A stretch of DNA of 10,695 nucleotides from an uncultured Collinsella sp. (GTDB lineage Bacteria > Actinomycetota > Coriobacteriia > Coriobacteriales > Coriobacteriaceae): the NCBI GenBank assembly GCA_902479065.1, contig CABSNM010000036.1, forward strand, positions 1 through 10,695, in the 5' to 3' direction. Made by a program: the position numbers and the translations under genes. Position 1 is the first letter of the stretch; the number at the start of each line of letters is the position of its first letter. Shown here one piece after another: positions 1 through 7,057 of the stretch. The notes under the pieces were generated by a model that saw only the letters and a program-made list of their open reading frames with translations, ran no database searches and had not been told where the DNA came from.

Positions 1-2
1 GC

Positions 3-3000
3 GCCGAATGCTCGCCATCGAAATTTATCGATGGCCTATTTCAGACTGTAATGGGTAGTTCTGTAGAGAACACCGTTGCCGCCGGTAACCAAGCGGTCGT
101 AAAGACGGCTGCCCAGCTGGCCGAGGAGTCGGCAAAGCAGCTCAAGGACGCTCAGGCCGCCTACGATGCCGCCCAGAAGAAGGCCGACGCGGCGGGCCAG
201 TCTCAAAAGCAGGCGCAGCAGCAAAAGAATCAGGCCTCGCAGGCCGTGACCGATAACGCCGCCGAGCAGAACGAGGCCGAGGTAGCCGCGCTTCAGGAGA
301 AGATCGACGAGCTTAAGGCAGCCGTCGAAAAGACCGAGCAGCAGCAGAAGAAGCTGGGCGACCTGAACGATCAGCTCGAACAGGCCAACAAGAGTGTCGA
401 GGATAAGACCCAGGCGCTCAAGGACGCCAAGGCAAAGCAGGATGAGGCCAAGAAGGCCCTCGATGATGCCCAGGCCAAGCTCGAGGCCATGGGTATGGAC
501 GAGTACGAGGCCGCCAAGAAGGCCGTCGAGGACGCGCAGGCAAAGCTCGATGACGCCAATAAGGCCGTTACTACTGCACAGGCCAATCTGGACCAGGCCA
601 AGGCTGCCGAGGCCAACGCTCAGCAGGAAAAGCAGAATACCGAGGCAGCTTTGACGACTGCCCAGGCCAAGAAGCAGGAGACTGCCGCTGCTCTCGCAGC
701 CGCAACCACCGTGCGCGATAACGCCCAGCAGAAGTTCAACCAGGCGCAGGCCGCGCTCGATGCTGCCGTCTCGGGTACGGGTGTTGACCTGAGTGCGCTT
801 GAGGCCGCCAAGAAAGCTGCTGCTGGTGAGCTCAAGACCGCGCAGGCGGAGCTCAATGCCGCGACGGATGCCGACGCCACCGCACAGACAAATCTGCAGG
901 CCGCCCAGGCTGCCGTCGCTGCCGCGCAGGAGAAGGCCAACGCCGCCAACACTGCTGTGGCATCTGCCCAGTCTGCATACGATGCGGCAAACAAGGAGTA
1001 CAAGGACGCGGCCAGTAAGCGTGACGCCGCGAAGTCGGCATACGAGCAGGCTCAGCAGACCGAGGCCGACAAGAAGGCGGAGTACGACCGACTCGTCGAG
1101 GTCCGCCAACAGAAGCACAGCGAGTTCGATCAGGCTCGTGCTGAAGTAACCGACGCGCACAATGCATACGACGCCGCAAACGCCGAGGTCGAGAAGCTTA
1201 ACCAGCAGATTGCCGACCTCAAGTCGAACATGACCGTTGACCAGGAAGTCATCAGTCAGGGTATGTTCGGCTTCATGAACTACATCATCGGCGGCAGCCA
1301 GTTCACAGCCACGCAGAAAAAGAACGCCCAGGATGCCGTATCGACGTTGACCGGTGCCGATGACAAGGCCGAATGGTATGACCAGTACGTCGATCAGGAC
1401 ATGTCTCGCGACACCAACCCGCTTTCCCTGGAGCAGATGCGCAACGCCCTGACATATCTCGACACCCAGAACAACCTCCGCAAGGCGAACGGCCAGTCGG
1501 CGCTCAGCGTCAGCCTCCGCATGACTGTGGCAGCCGCCCTCAATACATCATATTCATCGAACATCTGGGGACACTCGAACTGCTACTTCGACAACGGTGA
1601 AAACCTTGCCGGCGGAGGCGGCGCATATACCGGCGGCGAGACCGAGGACACCCTCGGTTGGCCCTATACCGGCCTCTACACCCAGGAGAAAGAGGCATTC
1701 GATAAGTACGTCGCACAGTATGGCGACGAACTCGGCAGCCACCGATATGATGCCTATTATATCTCCCAGAACTACAACAGCATCTATCAAGAGTGCGGGC
1801 ACTATCTCAACATCATCGATGCCGCTGCGGAAGCCATCGGTATTGCAACCGGTAGCGGAAAGAATACCGATTCCGAGGTAACTATCTTCGATTACAGCGA
1901 TGATGACACGCAGGCCGATTTCACTGTCTCCGAGTTCAAGAAGCTCCTCAACGACTACATCGATTCCGCCTACAACGCAGGCGGCACGCAGGAGCAGAAG
2001 GAGCAGCTGAAGCAGCTACAGAATAAGCTGGCGGAGGCGCAGAAGAACTTCGGTACTACCAAGGAAGCTTACTTTGCAGCGGTAAATAAGCAGGATGCAG
2101 CACATGACGCTTATACCGCAGCCGACACGAACGTGAACACCGCCAAGGGCGAGTACGAGAAGGCCAAGTCCGGCACAGCCGCTGCAAAGACGGCATACGA
2201 CGCCGCGAAGGACGCGCTCGGCGGAATCGACATCGAGTCCCTCAAGCAGAACCTCGATGCCGCCAAGGGCGAGGCCGCTACTGCCCAGGCAGCTCTCGAT
2301 AAGGCAAACGCCACGCTTGCTGACAGCAAGACGAAGGCAGCCGAGGCCGCTGCTCACAAGGCGAAGGCTCGCAGCGCCCGCGACGCCGCCAAGGTAAAGT
2401 CCGATCAGGCCAACGAGGCGTATGACAACGCTACCGCTTCGGTCAAGGACCTTGCCGCCAAGTGCGATGCCGCCAAGACGGATCTTGCGAACAAGCAGGG
2501 CACGCTTAACGATGCCAAGAAGGCCGACGACACTGCCCAGGCTGGCGTTGACAAGGCTCAGGCCGCAGATGTGCACGCCGCGACCGCTCTTTCGGGCGCC
2601 AAGCAGGCAGTTGCCGCCAAGACGCAGACCCTGTCCGACGCACAGGCGAAGGCCAAGGCCGCCGAGGGCGAGCTTGCCACCGCAAACAAGGCCTTCGAGC
2701 GCTTCGCCGGCGCCCAGAAGGCGGTCGACGACGCCAAGGCCGCCTATGACGCCGCCGTCGCCGGCGTCGCCGATGCCCAGAAGCAGCTCGAGGCCGCCAA
2801 CGAGGCCGTCGTCGATGCGAACTTCGAGATCGTCAAGGCCAAGGCCGAGCTTGCCAGCGATGAGGCACTTAAGGCCGATCTTGAGGCTGTCGACCACAAG
2901 GCATCCCTTGCCGCGGGCACGACGGGCAACGAGAAGCTGGTCAAGCTGAACGCTGCCTACGCTCGCTATAAGGCCGCCGTCGATGCCGCCGCTGGCCTCA

Positions 3001-3329
3001 AGGCTGCTCTGAGCGATGCCGATGCCAAACTGTCCGATGCCAACGACGTCTATGCCGCCGCGCTGGCTGAGCTTGGCGATGCCAAGGATGCCCTGGCTGC
3101 CGCGCAGGCCGAGTACGACAAGTATCATCCCAAGGCTGAGCCGCAGGCCAAGCCTCAGGTTGCGCAGGCTGCTGCAAAGGCCCCCGTTGCCAAGAAACAG
3201 GCTGCGCCTGCCGCGCTCGCCCAGACTGGCGACAATTCCGCTCTTGCGGGCGAGGTGTTCGTCATCGGCGGTATTACGCTCGTGGCCGCTGGTGTGACGC
3301 TGAGCGATCGTCGTCGCAAGCAGATGTAG
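3..3329 (+). CDS. Wall-anchored coiled-coil surface protein with central CAP/SCP-like domain (probably 5'-partial)
   Basis: Probably a surface-exposed, sortase-anchored protein; its ligand or activity is unknown. The first ATG is at 51 (1092 aa), but it has no ribosome binding site and no signal peptide follows it. The frame is open to the window edge, so the true start is probably upstream. Numbering from that ATG, residues about 15-400 and 640-1030 are Ala/Lys/Glu/Gln-rich heptad coiled coil. Residues about 460-600 look like a CAP domain: GHS (507-509), GENLAGG (516-522), an acidic QEKEAFD stretch near 545-551, and GHYLNII from 583. His508, Glu517 and His584 could form the usual CAP cavity. 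Cys511 and Cys582 could form a disulfide. A Pro/Ala/Lys-rich wall-spanning stretch leads to LAQTG (1056-1060), a hydrophobic segment and a DRRRKQM tail, the standard order of a sortase signal. LAQTG differs from canonical LPXTG by Ala at position 2. No sortase gene is in the window. Frame, coiled coils and sorting signal are solid; the CAP call is fairly good. Confidence 0.88.
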   Translation, partial: AECSPSKFIDGLFQTVMGSSVENTVAAGNQAVVKTAAQLAEESAKQLKDAQAAYDAAQKKADAAGQSQKQAQQQKNQASQAVTDNAAEQNEAEVAALQEKIDELKAAVEKTEQQQKKLGDLNDQLEQANKSVEDKTQALKDAKAKQDEAKKALDDAQAKLEAMGMDEYEAAKKAVEDAQAKLDDANKAVTTAQANLDQAKAAEANAQQEKQNTEAALTTAQAKKQETAAALAAATTVRDNAQQKFNQAQAALDAAVSGTGVDLSALEAAKKAAAGELKTAQAELNAATDADATAQTNLQAAQAAVAAAQEKANAANTAVASAQSAYDAANKEYKDAASKRDAAKSAYEQAQQTEADKKAEYDRLVEVRQQKHSEFDQARAEVTDAHNAYDAANAEVEKLNQQIADLKSNMTVDQEVISQGMFGFMNYIIGGSQFTATQKKNAQDAVSTLTGADDKAEWYDQYVDQDMSRDTNPLSLEQMRNALTYLDTQNNLRKANGQSALSVSLRMTVAAALNTSYSSNIWGHSNCYFDNGENLAGGGGAYTGGETEDTLGWPYTGLYTQEKEAFDKYVAQYGDELGSHRYDAYYISQNYNSIYQECGHYLNIIDAAAEAIGIATGSGKNTDSEVTIFDYSDDDTQADFTVSEFKKLLNDYIDSAYNAGGTQEQKEQLKQLQNKLAEAQKNFGTTKEAYFAAVNKQDAAHDAYTAADTNVNTAKGEYEKAKSGTAAAKTAYDAAKDALGGIDIESLKQNLDAAKGEAATAQAALDKANATLADSKTKAAEAAAHKAKARSARDAAKVKSDQANEAYDNATASVKDLAAKCDAAKTDLANKQGTLNDAKKADDTAQAGVDKAQAADVHAATALSGAKQAVAAKTQTLSDAQAKAKAAEGELATANKAFERFAGAQKAVDDAKAAYDAAVAGVADAQKQLEAANEAVVDANFEIVKAKAELASDEALKADLEAVDHKASLAAGTTGNEKLVKLNAAYARYKAAVDAAAGLKAALSDADAKLSDANDVYAAALAELGDAKDALAAAQAEYDKYHPKAEPQAKPQVAQAAAKAPVAKKQAAPAALAQTGDNSALAGEVFVIGGITLVAAGVTLSDRRRKQM
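15..34. repeat. Short perfect inverted repeat at the left edge
   Basis: CCATCGA (15-21) and TCGATGG (28-34) are exact reverse complements around a 6-base AT-rich spacer. No T-run follows, so it is not a convincing terminator. It lies just upstream of the first ATG (51) of the surface-protein frame, but that frame is also open through it, so it may simply be coding sequence. An operator or a recombinase site is possible but unproven. Confidence 0.4.
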
Positions 3330-3396
3330 CGTTTCGAGCGTAGTTTCTGCAACGAGCTTCGGTTCATAGCGGGAGCGCTTCGATGGCTTAACCGAT

Positions 3397-3442
3397 AAGG
3401 CCGGCGCGCTGTCATACGCAGCGCGCTGGCCTTTCTTTGTTT
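3397..3442 (+). terminator. Rho-independent terminator of the surface-protein gene
   Basis: A GC-rich stem (3397-3411 with 3419-3433), containing one G-T wobble and a 7-base loop, is followed by the T-rich tail TCTTTGTTT. It lies about 70 bases after the stop codon at 3329, where a terminator for the plus-strand gene is expected. The 67 bases between stop and stem show nothing else. Confidence 0.85.
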
Positions 3443-3449
3443 CGATATC

Positions 3450-3489
3450 AAAAAGCCCGGTCGGTAGCCGCGAAAGCTACCGACCGGGC
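3450..3489 (-). terminator. Rho-independent terminator of the OPT transporter gene
   Basis: A perfect 14-bp stem (3455-3468 with 3476-3489) encloses a 7-base loop. On the minus strand it is followed by five T's (complement of 3450-3454). It lies about 40 bases past the stop of the minus-strand transporter, and back to back with the plus-strand terminator ending at 3442, so the convergent pair is insulated from both sides. Confidence 0.88.
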
Positions 3490-3530
3490 AAATCGTAGGC
3501 AATATGGTTGCTGTCGAGCAGCTGCTCGAC

Positions 3531-5234
3531 TTAGCCCAGCAGGCTCAGACCCACGGAGACAAACGCCAGGATAACGCCGACGATGGACTCGCCGCCGAGC
3601 AGGCCGCTGGCGACAACCAGGCCCTGTTCCTGGAAGGCGGCGTCCTTGGCAGCCCTCTCCTCGTCAGAAAGACCGGCGGTGGCGTCGCGGTGGGCGGACC
3701 ACTTGTCGTAGGCGAGCTTGACGCAGGAGCCCAGGAATGCCGTGAGCGACATGTAGAACGGCAGGTACACGCCCAGGCCGATCATCATGGCCGGAATGCC
3801 GAGCCAGTACATGACGATGCCGGCGATAAAGCCGCCCGCAAACCACGGCACGCTCGGGATGCCCGAGACCATGGTGGCGACAACGCTTGCCTGCGCGGCA
3901 ACAAAGCTCTTGTCGGGGCCAAAGGCGTCCGGGCCATAGGCGGTGACGAGCGCGACCATGACGGCTGCGGCGACCAGGGCGCCCACGATGCCGCCAATGG
4001 CTTGGCCGATCCATTGCGCACGCGGGTTGGTGCCCAGCACGGCGCCGGCCTTAAAGTCGTTCATGACGTCGCCCGCAAGGCCGCACGCCACGGCTACGAT
4101 GCCGGCGATAAAGAACAGCTTGACCTGAGCGATCTGTGCGAAGGCAGCCACGATGAGCATAACGATGAGGCCAAAGATCTCCATGGGGTCGATGCCCGTC
4201 TGGCCGCAGCTCTGTGCGCTCATGATGGTGGTGACAAAGGTGAACAGCGTGACGATGACAGCCGGGACGGGACCAAGGTCGAGCGCGATGGCTACGATCA
4301 CGGCGATGGCGGCAGCGCCCAGGCCGATGATGCCGGCGTCGAGCTTAAGGGAGCCCGAGATGAGCGACTGCTCGTCGGTGTCGGTGGAGCTGTCGGCGGC
4401 GAGGCCGCGGACGATACCGGCGACCTGCGGCAAGATGTCCTTGAGGACAACGGCAACGCCAAAGCCCATCATGAGGCCCATACCCAGGGACTTAACAATG
4501 CCCTGTGCGGTCACAACGTCGAACAGACCGGCAGCGGTGCCACCCACGATGATGCCAAAGTTGCCCAGCAGCGCGCCGGCAAACCAGAAGGCGACGGGGG
4601 CGAAGCCCACGAGGAAGCCGACGGAGAGCAGCATGGGCGAGTTGTAGATGCCAAAGGTCACGCCGGGGATGTTGAGCGTGCACAGCATGCTGGGCACCAC
4701 GCCCAGGGCGTCGCGCAGCACGCTATAGATGCCGGCGATGGCCATGGAACCAAAGAGCTGCTTGCCGGTCTTTCCGCCGGCTTCGGTAGCACGCAGCGTC
4801 TGAGCTGCGGCGTTGCCGGTGGGGAACTCAAGCGCGGCGTCCACGATAAAGTGACGGTGGATGAGCGCGGTGGCCAGCAGGCCCAGGATGGTGCCGGCGA
4901 GTGCCACGATAAACATGTCGAGCCAGCTGATCTGGTCGGCATAGCCCAGCATCCAAGCGCCCGGGATAGTAAACGCCAGGCCGCCGGCGACCATGGCGCC
5001 CGCGGACATGATGGTGTGGGTGACGTTGGCCTCGTTGAGGCTGGCATTGCCCATGAGCTTAAGGAAGAACAGTGAAATGACGGCAGCGAAGACGATCGGC
5101 CAGGGGAGAGCGCCCATCTTGAGGGCGGTGTAGGCCGAGCTTGCCGTGATAATCACGCAGCCAAGGACGCCGATGACGACGCCGCGCAGCGTGAGTTGCC
5201 CGCGCATCGAAGCGCGGTTCGAGGGATTGCTCAT
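3531..5234 (-). CDS. OPT/YSL-family transporter (putative oligopeptide transporter)
   Basis: Integral membrane transporter of 567 aa, within the usual size range of bacterial OPT members. The family imports small peptides, or metal chelates in the plant YSL branch; the substrate here cannot be read from sequence. The N-terminus shows the family pattern: a hydrophobic helix from about residue 17 running into a YTALKMG segment (35-41), then NEANVTHTIMSAG (67-79). The EFPTGNAAAQTL motif (136-147) corresponds to the conserved tract in which these proteins carry a Pro-rich motif followed by Gly and small residues. Many hydrophobic helices follow, and the chain ends with a typical GLLGGESIVGV helix, so it looks complete. 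A hydrophilic Ser/Thr/Asp loop lies mid-protein (around DSSTDTDEQS). The ATG at 5234 is supported by AAGGAG (complement of 5241-5246) six bases upstream. It is monocistronic, divergent from coaX and convergent with the surface-protein gene. Confidence 0.88.
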   Translation of the reverse strand: MSNPSNRASMRGQLTLRGVVIGVLGCVIITASSAYTALKMGALPWPIVFAAVISLFFLKLMGNASLNEANVTHTIMSAGAMVAGGLAFTIPGAWMLGYADQISWLDMFIVALAGTILGLLATALIHRHFIVDAALEFPTGNAAAQTLRATEAGGKTGKQLFGSMAIAGIYSVLRDALGVVPSMLCTLNIPGVTFGIYNSPMLLSVGFLVGFAPVAFWFAGALLGNFGIIVGGTAAGLFDVVTAQGIVKSLGMGLMMGFGVAVVLKDILPQVAGIVRGLAADSSTDTDEQSLISGSLKLDAGIIGLGAAAIAVIVAIALDLGPVPAVIVTLFTFVTTIMSAQSCGQTGIDPMEIFGLIVMLIVAAFAQIAQVKLFFIAGIVAVACGLAGDVMNDFKAGAVLGTNPRAQWIGQAIGGIVGALVAAAVMVALVTAYGPDAFGPDKSFVAAQASVVATMVSGIPSVPWFAGGFIAGIVMYWLGIPAMMIGLGVYLPFYMSLTAFLGSCVKLAYDKWSAHRDATAGLSDEERAAKDAAFQEQGLVVASGLLGGESIVGVILAFVSVGLSLLG

Positions 5235-5340
5235 ATAGAACTCCTTTGCGTATATCCGCTTCCCCCGGGAGCGCCGCTACGGATACGGCGCGGGAAGTCG
5301 GGTTACCAAGGGCCGCCGCGTGAGCTCGCGCGCGACCGCG

Positions 5341-5403
5341 CACCAGTATAACCGCAAGCTAGTCATTTCGGGATGACTGGTTTAGGTAGGCGATATACTG
5401 CTG
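5341..5403. promoter_or_regulatory. Divergent, overlapping promoters of the OPT gene (-) and coaX (+)
   Basis: TATACT occurs in both directions: on the minus strand at 5345-5350 and on the plus strand at 5394-5399. The ten bases starting at each match in 9 of 10 positions (TATACTGGTG and TATACTGCTG), so the two -10 regions form a spaced inverted repeat. With 17-bp spacers the two -35 hexamers would fall at 5368-5373 and 5371-5376 and so overlap; neither resembles TTGACA. The coaX start site would then be near 5406, a few bases before its ribosome binding site. This is read by eye and is inference. Confidence 0.5.
5359..5380. promoter_or_regulatory. Inverted repeat between the divergent -10 boxes (possible operator)
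   Basis: AGTCAT (5361-5366) and ATGACT (5373-5378) are exact reverse complements separated by six bases. The arms extend to 8 bp with one mismatch (5359-5366 and 5373-5380). The repeat covers the predicted overlapping -35 zone, where a bound regulator would affect both promoters. No regulator gene is in the window. Confidence 0.4.
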
Positions 5404-5426
5404 GGCAGACGAAAGGAGCGCCGACG

Positions 5427-6278
5427 ATGCTTAATGGGTGCGCATATATATTGACGGTCGACGTGGGCAACACGTTCATTCGCTTTGGCCTGTTTGCCGA
5501 GGATTCGGCCGCGGCGCAGGAATGCCCGCTTGCGACGTGCGAGATCACCACGCCGTCGAGCATCACAGCAGACGAGGCGCGCATGCGTCTCGCTCAAGTC
5601 ATGGCCGCGCTAGCGGCCGATGCGGGCATGCCGGGCACACTTGTGCCCACGGCTGCCGTGCTAAGCTGCGTGGTGCCGGCGCTCGAGCGCCCGTGGAAGA
5701 CGGCGCTTTCCCGCATCTGCACGGGGCGCGTGCTCACGGTGGGGCCGGGCCTCAAGACCGGCATGCCCGTCCACTACGACGACCCGGCCGAGATCGGCCC
5801 CGACCGCATCGCCGACGCCGTGGCGGCCCGGGCCGTTTACGGCTCTCCGTGCATCGTGATCGACCTGGGCACTACGACCAATATCGAGGTCATCGATACG
5901 CACGGAACCTTTGTCGGCGGCGTCATCGCGCCGGGTCTGGCACTTGGCGCCCGCTCGCTTTCGGCCGCTGCGGCGCGCCTGCCGCAGGTTGAGCCCTCGG
6001 CGCCGACACACGTCATCGGCCGCAACACGCGTGAGGCTATGCGCTCGGGCGTGGTTTTGGGCGAGGTGGCCCGCATCGACGGCATGCTCGACATGGTGCT
6101 TGCCGAGATGCGCGCGACCAAGGCCGCGGGGGAGGGCGACGTGCCCATAGTCATTACCGGCGACGATGCCGAGGCGCTTGCGTCGCTGGTCGGTCATAGT
6201 CTGACGGTCGACGACGCGCTGACGTTGCGAGGACTGGCCGAGCTCTACCGCATCAACCAAAAGCCCCGCCGCGTGTAA
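5427..6278 (+). CDS. coaX: Type III pantothenate kinase
   Basis: Cytoplasmic kinase that phosphorylates pantothenate with ATP, the first committed step of coenzyme A synthesis. The 283-aa product fits the family (about 250-290 aa) and shows its actin-like (ASKHA) ATPase motifs: phosphate-binding VDVGNTFIRFGLF (11-23) with Asp12, GPDRIAD (124-130), and IDLGTTT (145-151) with Asp146 as candidate catalytic or metal-contacting residue. GGVIAPGLALG follows, and VITGDDAE near the C-terminus matches the adenosine-binding loop. The start at 5427 is chosen because AGGAG (5414-5418) lies eight bases upstream. An in-frame ATG at 5373 would add 18 residues before the conserved N-terminus, has no ribosome binding site, and lies upstream of the predicted transcription start. 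Type III enzymes usually need a monovalent cation such as potassium and are not feedback-inhibited by CoA. Confidence 0.95.
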   Translation: MLNGCAYILTVDVGNTFIRFGLFAEDSAAAQECPLATCEITTPSSITADEARMRLAQVMAALAADAGMPGTLVPTAAVLSCVVPALERPWKTALSRICTGRVLTVGPGLKTGMPVHYDDPAEIGPDRIADAVAARAVYGSPCIVIDLGTTTNIEVIDTHGTFVGGVIAPGLALGARSLSAAAARLPQVEPSAPTHVIGRNTREAMRSGVVLGEVARIDGMLDMVLAEMRATKAAGEGDVPIVITGDDAEALASLVGHSLTVDDALTLRGLAELYRINQKPRRV

Positions 6279-6319
6279 AAGTGAGGGCGCCGGTGGGACA
6301 AACGCCTCCACCTTTCACC

Positions 6320-6328
6320 TGCTACAAT
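6320..6328 (+). promoter_or_regulatory. Extended -10 promoter of the deaminase gene
   Basis: TGCTACAAT (6320-6328) matches the TGnTATAAT extended -10 pattern with one mismatch. No good -35 is seen, which extended -10 promoters tolerate. Transcription would begin near 6335, giving a leader of about 28 bases that contains the GGAGGT ribosome binding site at 6350-6355. Confidence 0.5.
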
Positions 6329-6362
6329 GGGTCAAACTATTGCGATTACGGAGGTGTCTGCC

Positions 6363-6887
6363 ATGTCGGACGATCTTCATCAAACTTCGTCAGGCAAGCG
6401 CCTGGACGTCATTAGCTGGGACGAGTTCTTTATGAGCGTGGCCATCGCCGCGCAGCGCCGCAGCAAGGACCCCAACACGCAGGTGGGTGCGTGCATCGCC
6501 AACACCAACCACCGCATCCTTTCGGTGGGCTACAACGGTACACCCTCGGCGCTCAACGACGACTTTTTTCCGTGGGGTACGAGCGACGACCCGCTGCAGG
6601 ACAAGCACAACTACGTGGTCCATGCCGAGGCCAACGCCGTGCTCAACTACCGTGGCTCGCTCAAGGACCTCGAGGGTTCCACGGTCTACGTCACGCTGTT
6701 CCCGTGCCACGACTGCGCCAAGATTTTGGCTCAGGTGGGTGTGGGCGAGGTCGTCTACCTGGACAACAAGTACGCCGACACCGATGACGGCCGTATCAGC
6801 CGCCGCATTCTCGACTCCTGTGGCATCAGCTACCGCCAGGTTATCGTCGATGTCCAGATTGGTACCGGGGGACAGGCTCGACAGTAA
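6363..6887 (+). CDS. Deoxycytidylate (dCMP) deaminase / ComEB-like zinc deaminase
   Basis: Cytidine-deaminase-fold enzyme of 174 aa that most likely converts dCMP to dUMP, feeding thymidylate synthesis in the cytoplasm. Zinc ligands and proton shuttle are plain: HAEANAVLN (87-95) gives His87 and Glu89, and PCHDC (114-118) gives Cys115 and Cys118. The N-terminal SWDEFFMSVAIAAQRRSKDP segment (from 18), TQVGACI (39-45) and VGYNGTPSALND (55-66) are typical of dCMP deaminases rather than free-base or tRNA-adenosine deaminases. The start at 6363 is set by GGAGGT (6350-6355) with 7-base spacing. An in-frame ATG at 6327 overlaps the -10 box and is rejected. The gene has its own promoter 84 bases after coaX and is not translationally coupled to it. 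Its last codons contain GGGGACAGGC (6867-6876), the loop sequence of the repeats further downstream. Members are also called ComEB from the Bacillus competence operon, but nothing here suggests competence. Confidence 0.92.
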   Translation: MSDDLHQTSSGKRLDVISWDEFFMSVAIAAQRRSKDPNTQVGACIANTNHRILSVGYNGTPSALNDDFFPWGTSDDPLQDKHNYVVHAEANAVLNYRGSLKDLEGSTVYVTLFPCHDCAKILAQVGVGEVVYLDNKYADTDDGRISRRILDSCGISYRQVIVDVQIGTGGQARQ

Positions 6888-6890
6888 TAT

Positions 6891-6917
6891 GCGTTGTCGC
6901 TATCTGACGACGAACGC
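6891..6917. other. Hairpin just after the deaminase stop codon
   Basis: GCGTTGTCG (6891-6899) can pair with CGACGAACGC (6908-6917) apart from one bulged base, leaving an 8-base loop. It starts three bases after the stop, where a terminator would be, but no T-run follows on either strand. It may be a weak or factor-assisted terminator or an RNA 3'-end stabiliser. Confidence 0.35.
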
Positions 6918-7004
6918 AGCTCAAAGAGTCCCGTCCCAAATTGACTACTCATGAAAGTCGCGTCTGCGCGCATGGACGGCTCGTGAGCGGGTACACGGCT
7001 GTAG

Positions 7005-7035
7005 TAACATAGCTCTGTCCGCGGGCGCGCCCGCG
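7005..7035 (+). promoter_or_regulatory. Possible -10 box and GC palindrome in the leader of the NifU-like gene
   Basis: TAACAT (7005-7010) is a weak -10 candidate (4 of 6 matches) with no clear -35. Ten bases downstream is the perfect 16-bp palindrome CGCGGGCGCGCCCGCG (7020-7035), which ends ten bases before the AAAGGAG ribosome binding site. As DNA it could be an operator overlapping the transcription start; as RNA it could fold into a 6-bp stem with a CGCG loop. The rest of the 170-base gap (6888-7057) shows only the hairpin after the deaminase. Confidence 0.35.
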
Positions 7036-7057
7036 TTATTGTGAGAAAGGAGCCCCT

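Noticed and set aside
1..51. End of an upstream gene in frame 1, with stop TAA at 49-51 overlapping the ATG at 51
   Set aside because: Only 16 codons are visible, several of them rare (TTA, CGA, AGA) for this GC-rich DNA, and nothing supports them as coding.
36..3128. Long minus-strand frames opposite the surface-protein gene (36-1160 and 2016-3128)
   Set aside because: They mirror the repetitive Ala/Lys codon pattern of the plus-strand gene, give low-complexity Leu/Gly-rich translations and have no ribosome binding sites.
4365..4410. Ser/Thr/Asp-rich stretch in the OPT transporter as a frameshift or insertion scar
   Set aside because: The frame is intact on both sides, and hydrophilic loops of this kind between helices are ordinary in polytopic transporters.
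3504..5075. 523-aa plus-strand frame opposite the OPT transporter
   Set aside because: Its translation is an Asp/His/Gly/Ala-rich shadow of transmembrane codons, while the minus-strand frame has clear OPT motifs, a ribosome binding site and a matched terminator.
5373..5426. Upstream ATG for coaX (5373)
   Set aside because: No ribosome binding site; it lies upstream of the predicted transcription start and would add residues before the conserved first motif. The ATG at 5427 has AGGAG at good spacing.
6285..6316. Possible coaX terminator (GGTGG...CCACC followed by TTT)
   Set aside because: Only a 5-bp stem with an 11-base loop and three T's; too weak to call.
6327..6362. Upstream ATG for the deaminase (6327)
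   Set aside because: It overlaps the extended -10 box; the ATG at 6363 has a strong GGAGGT site.
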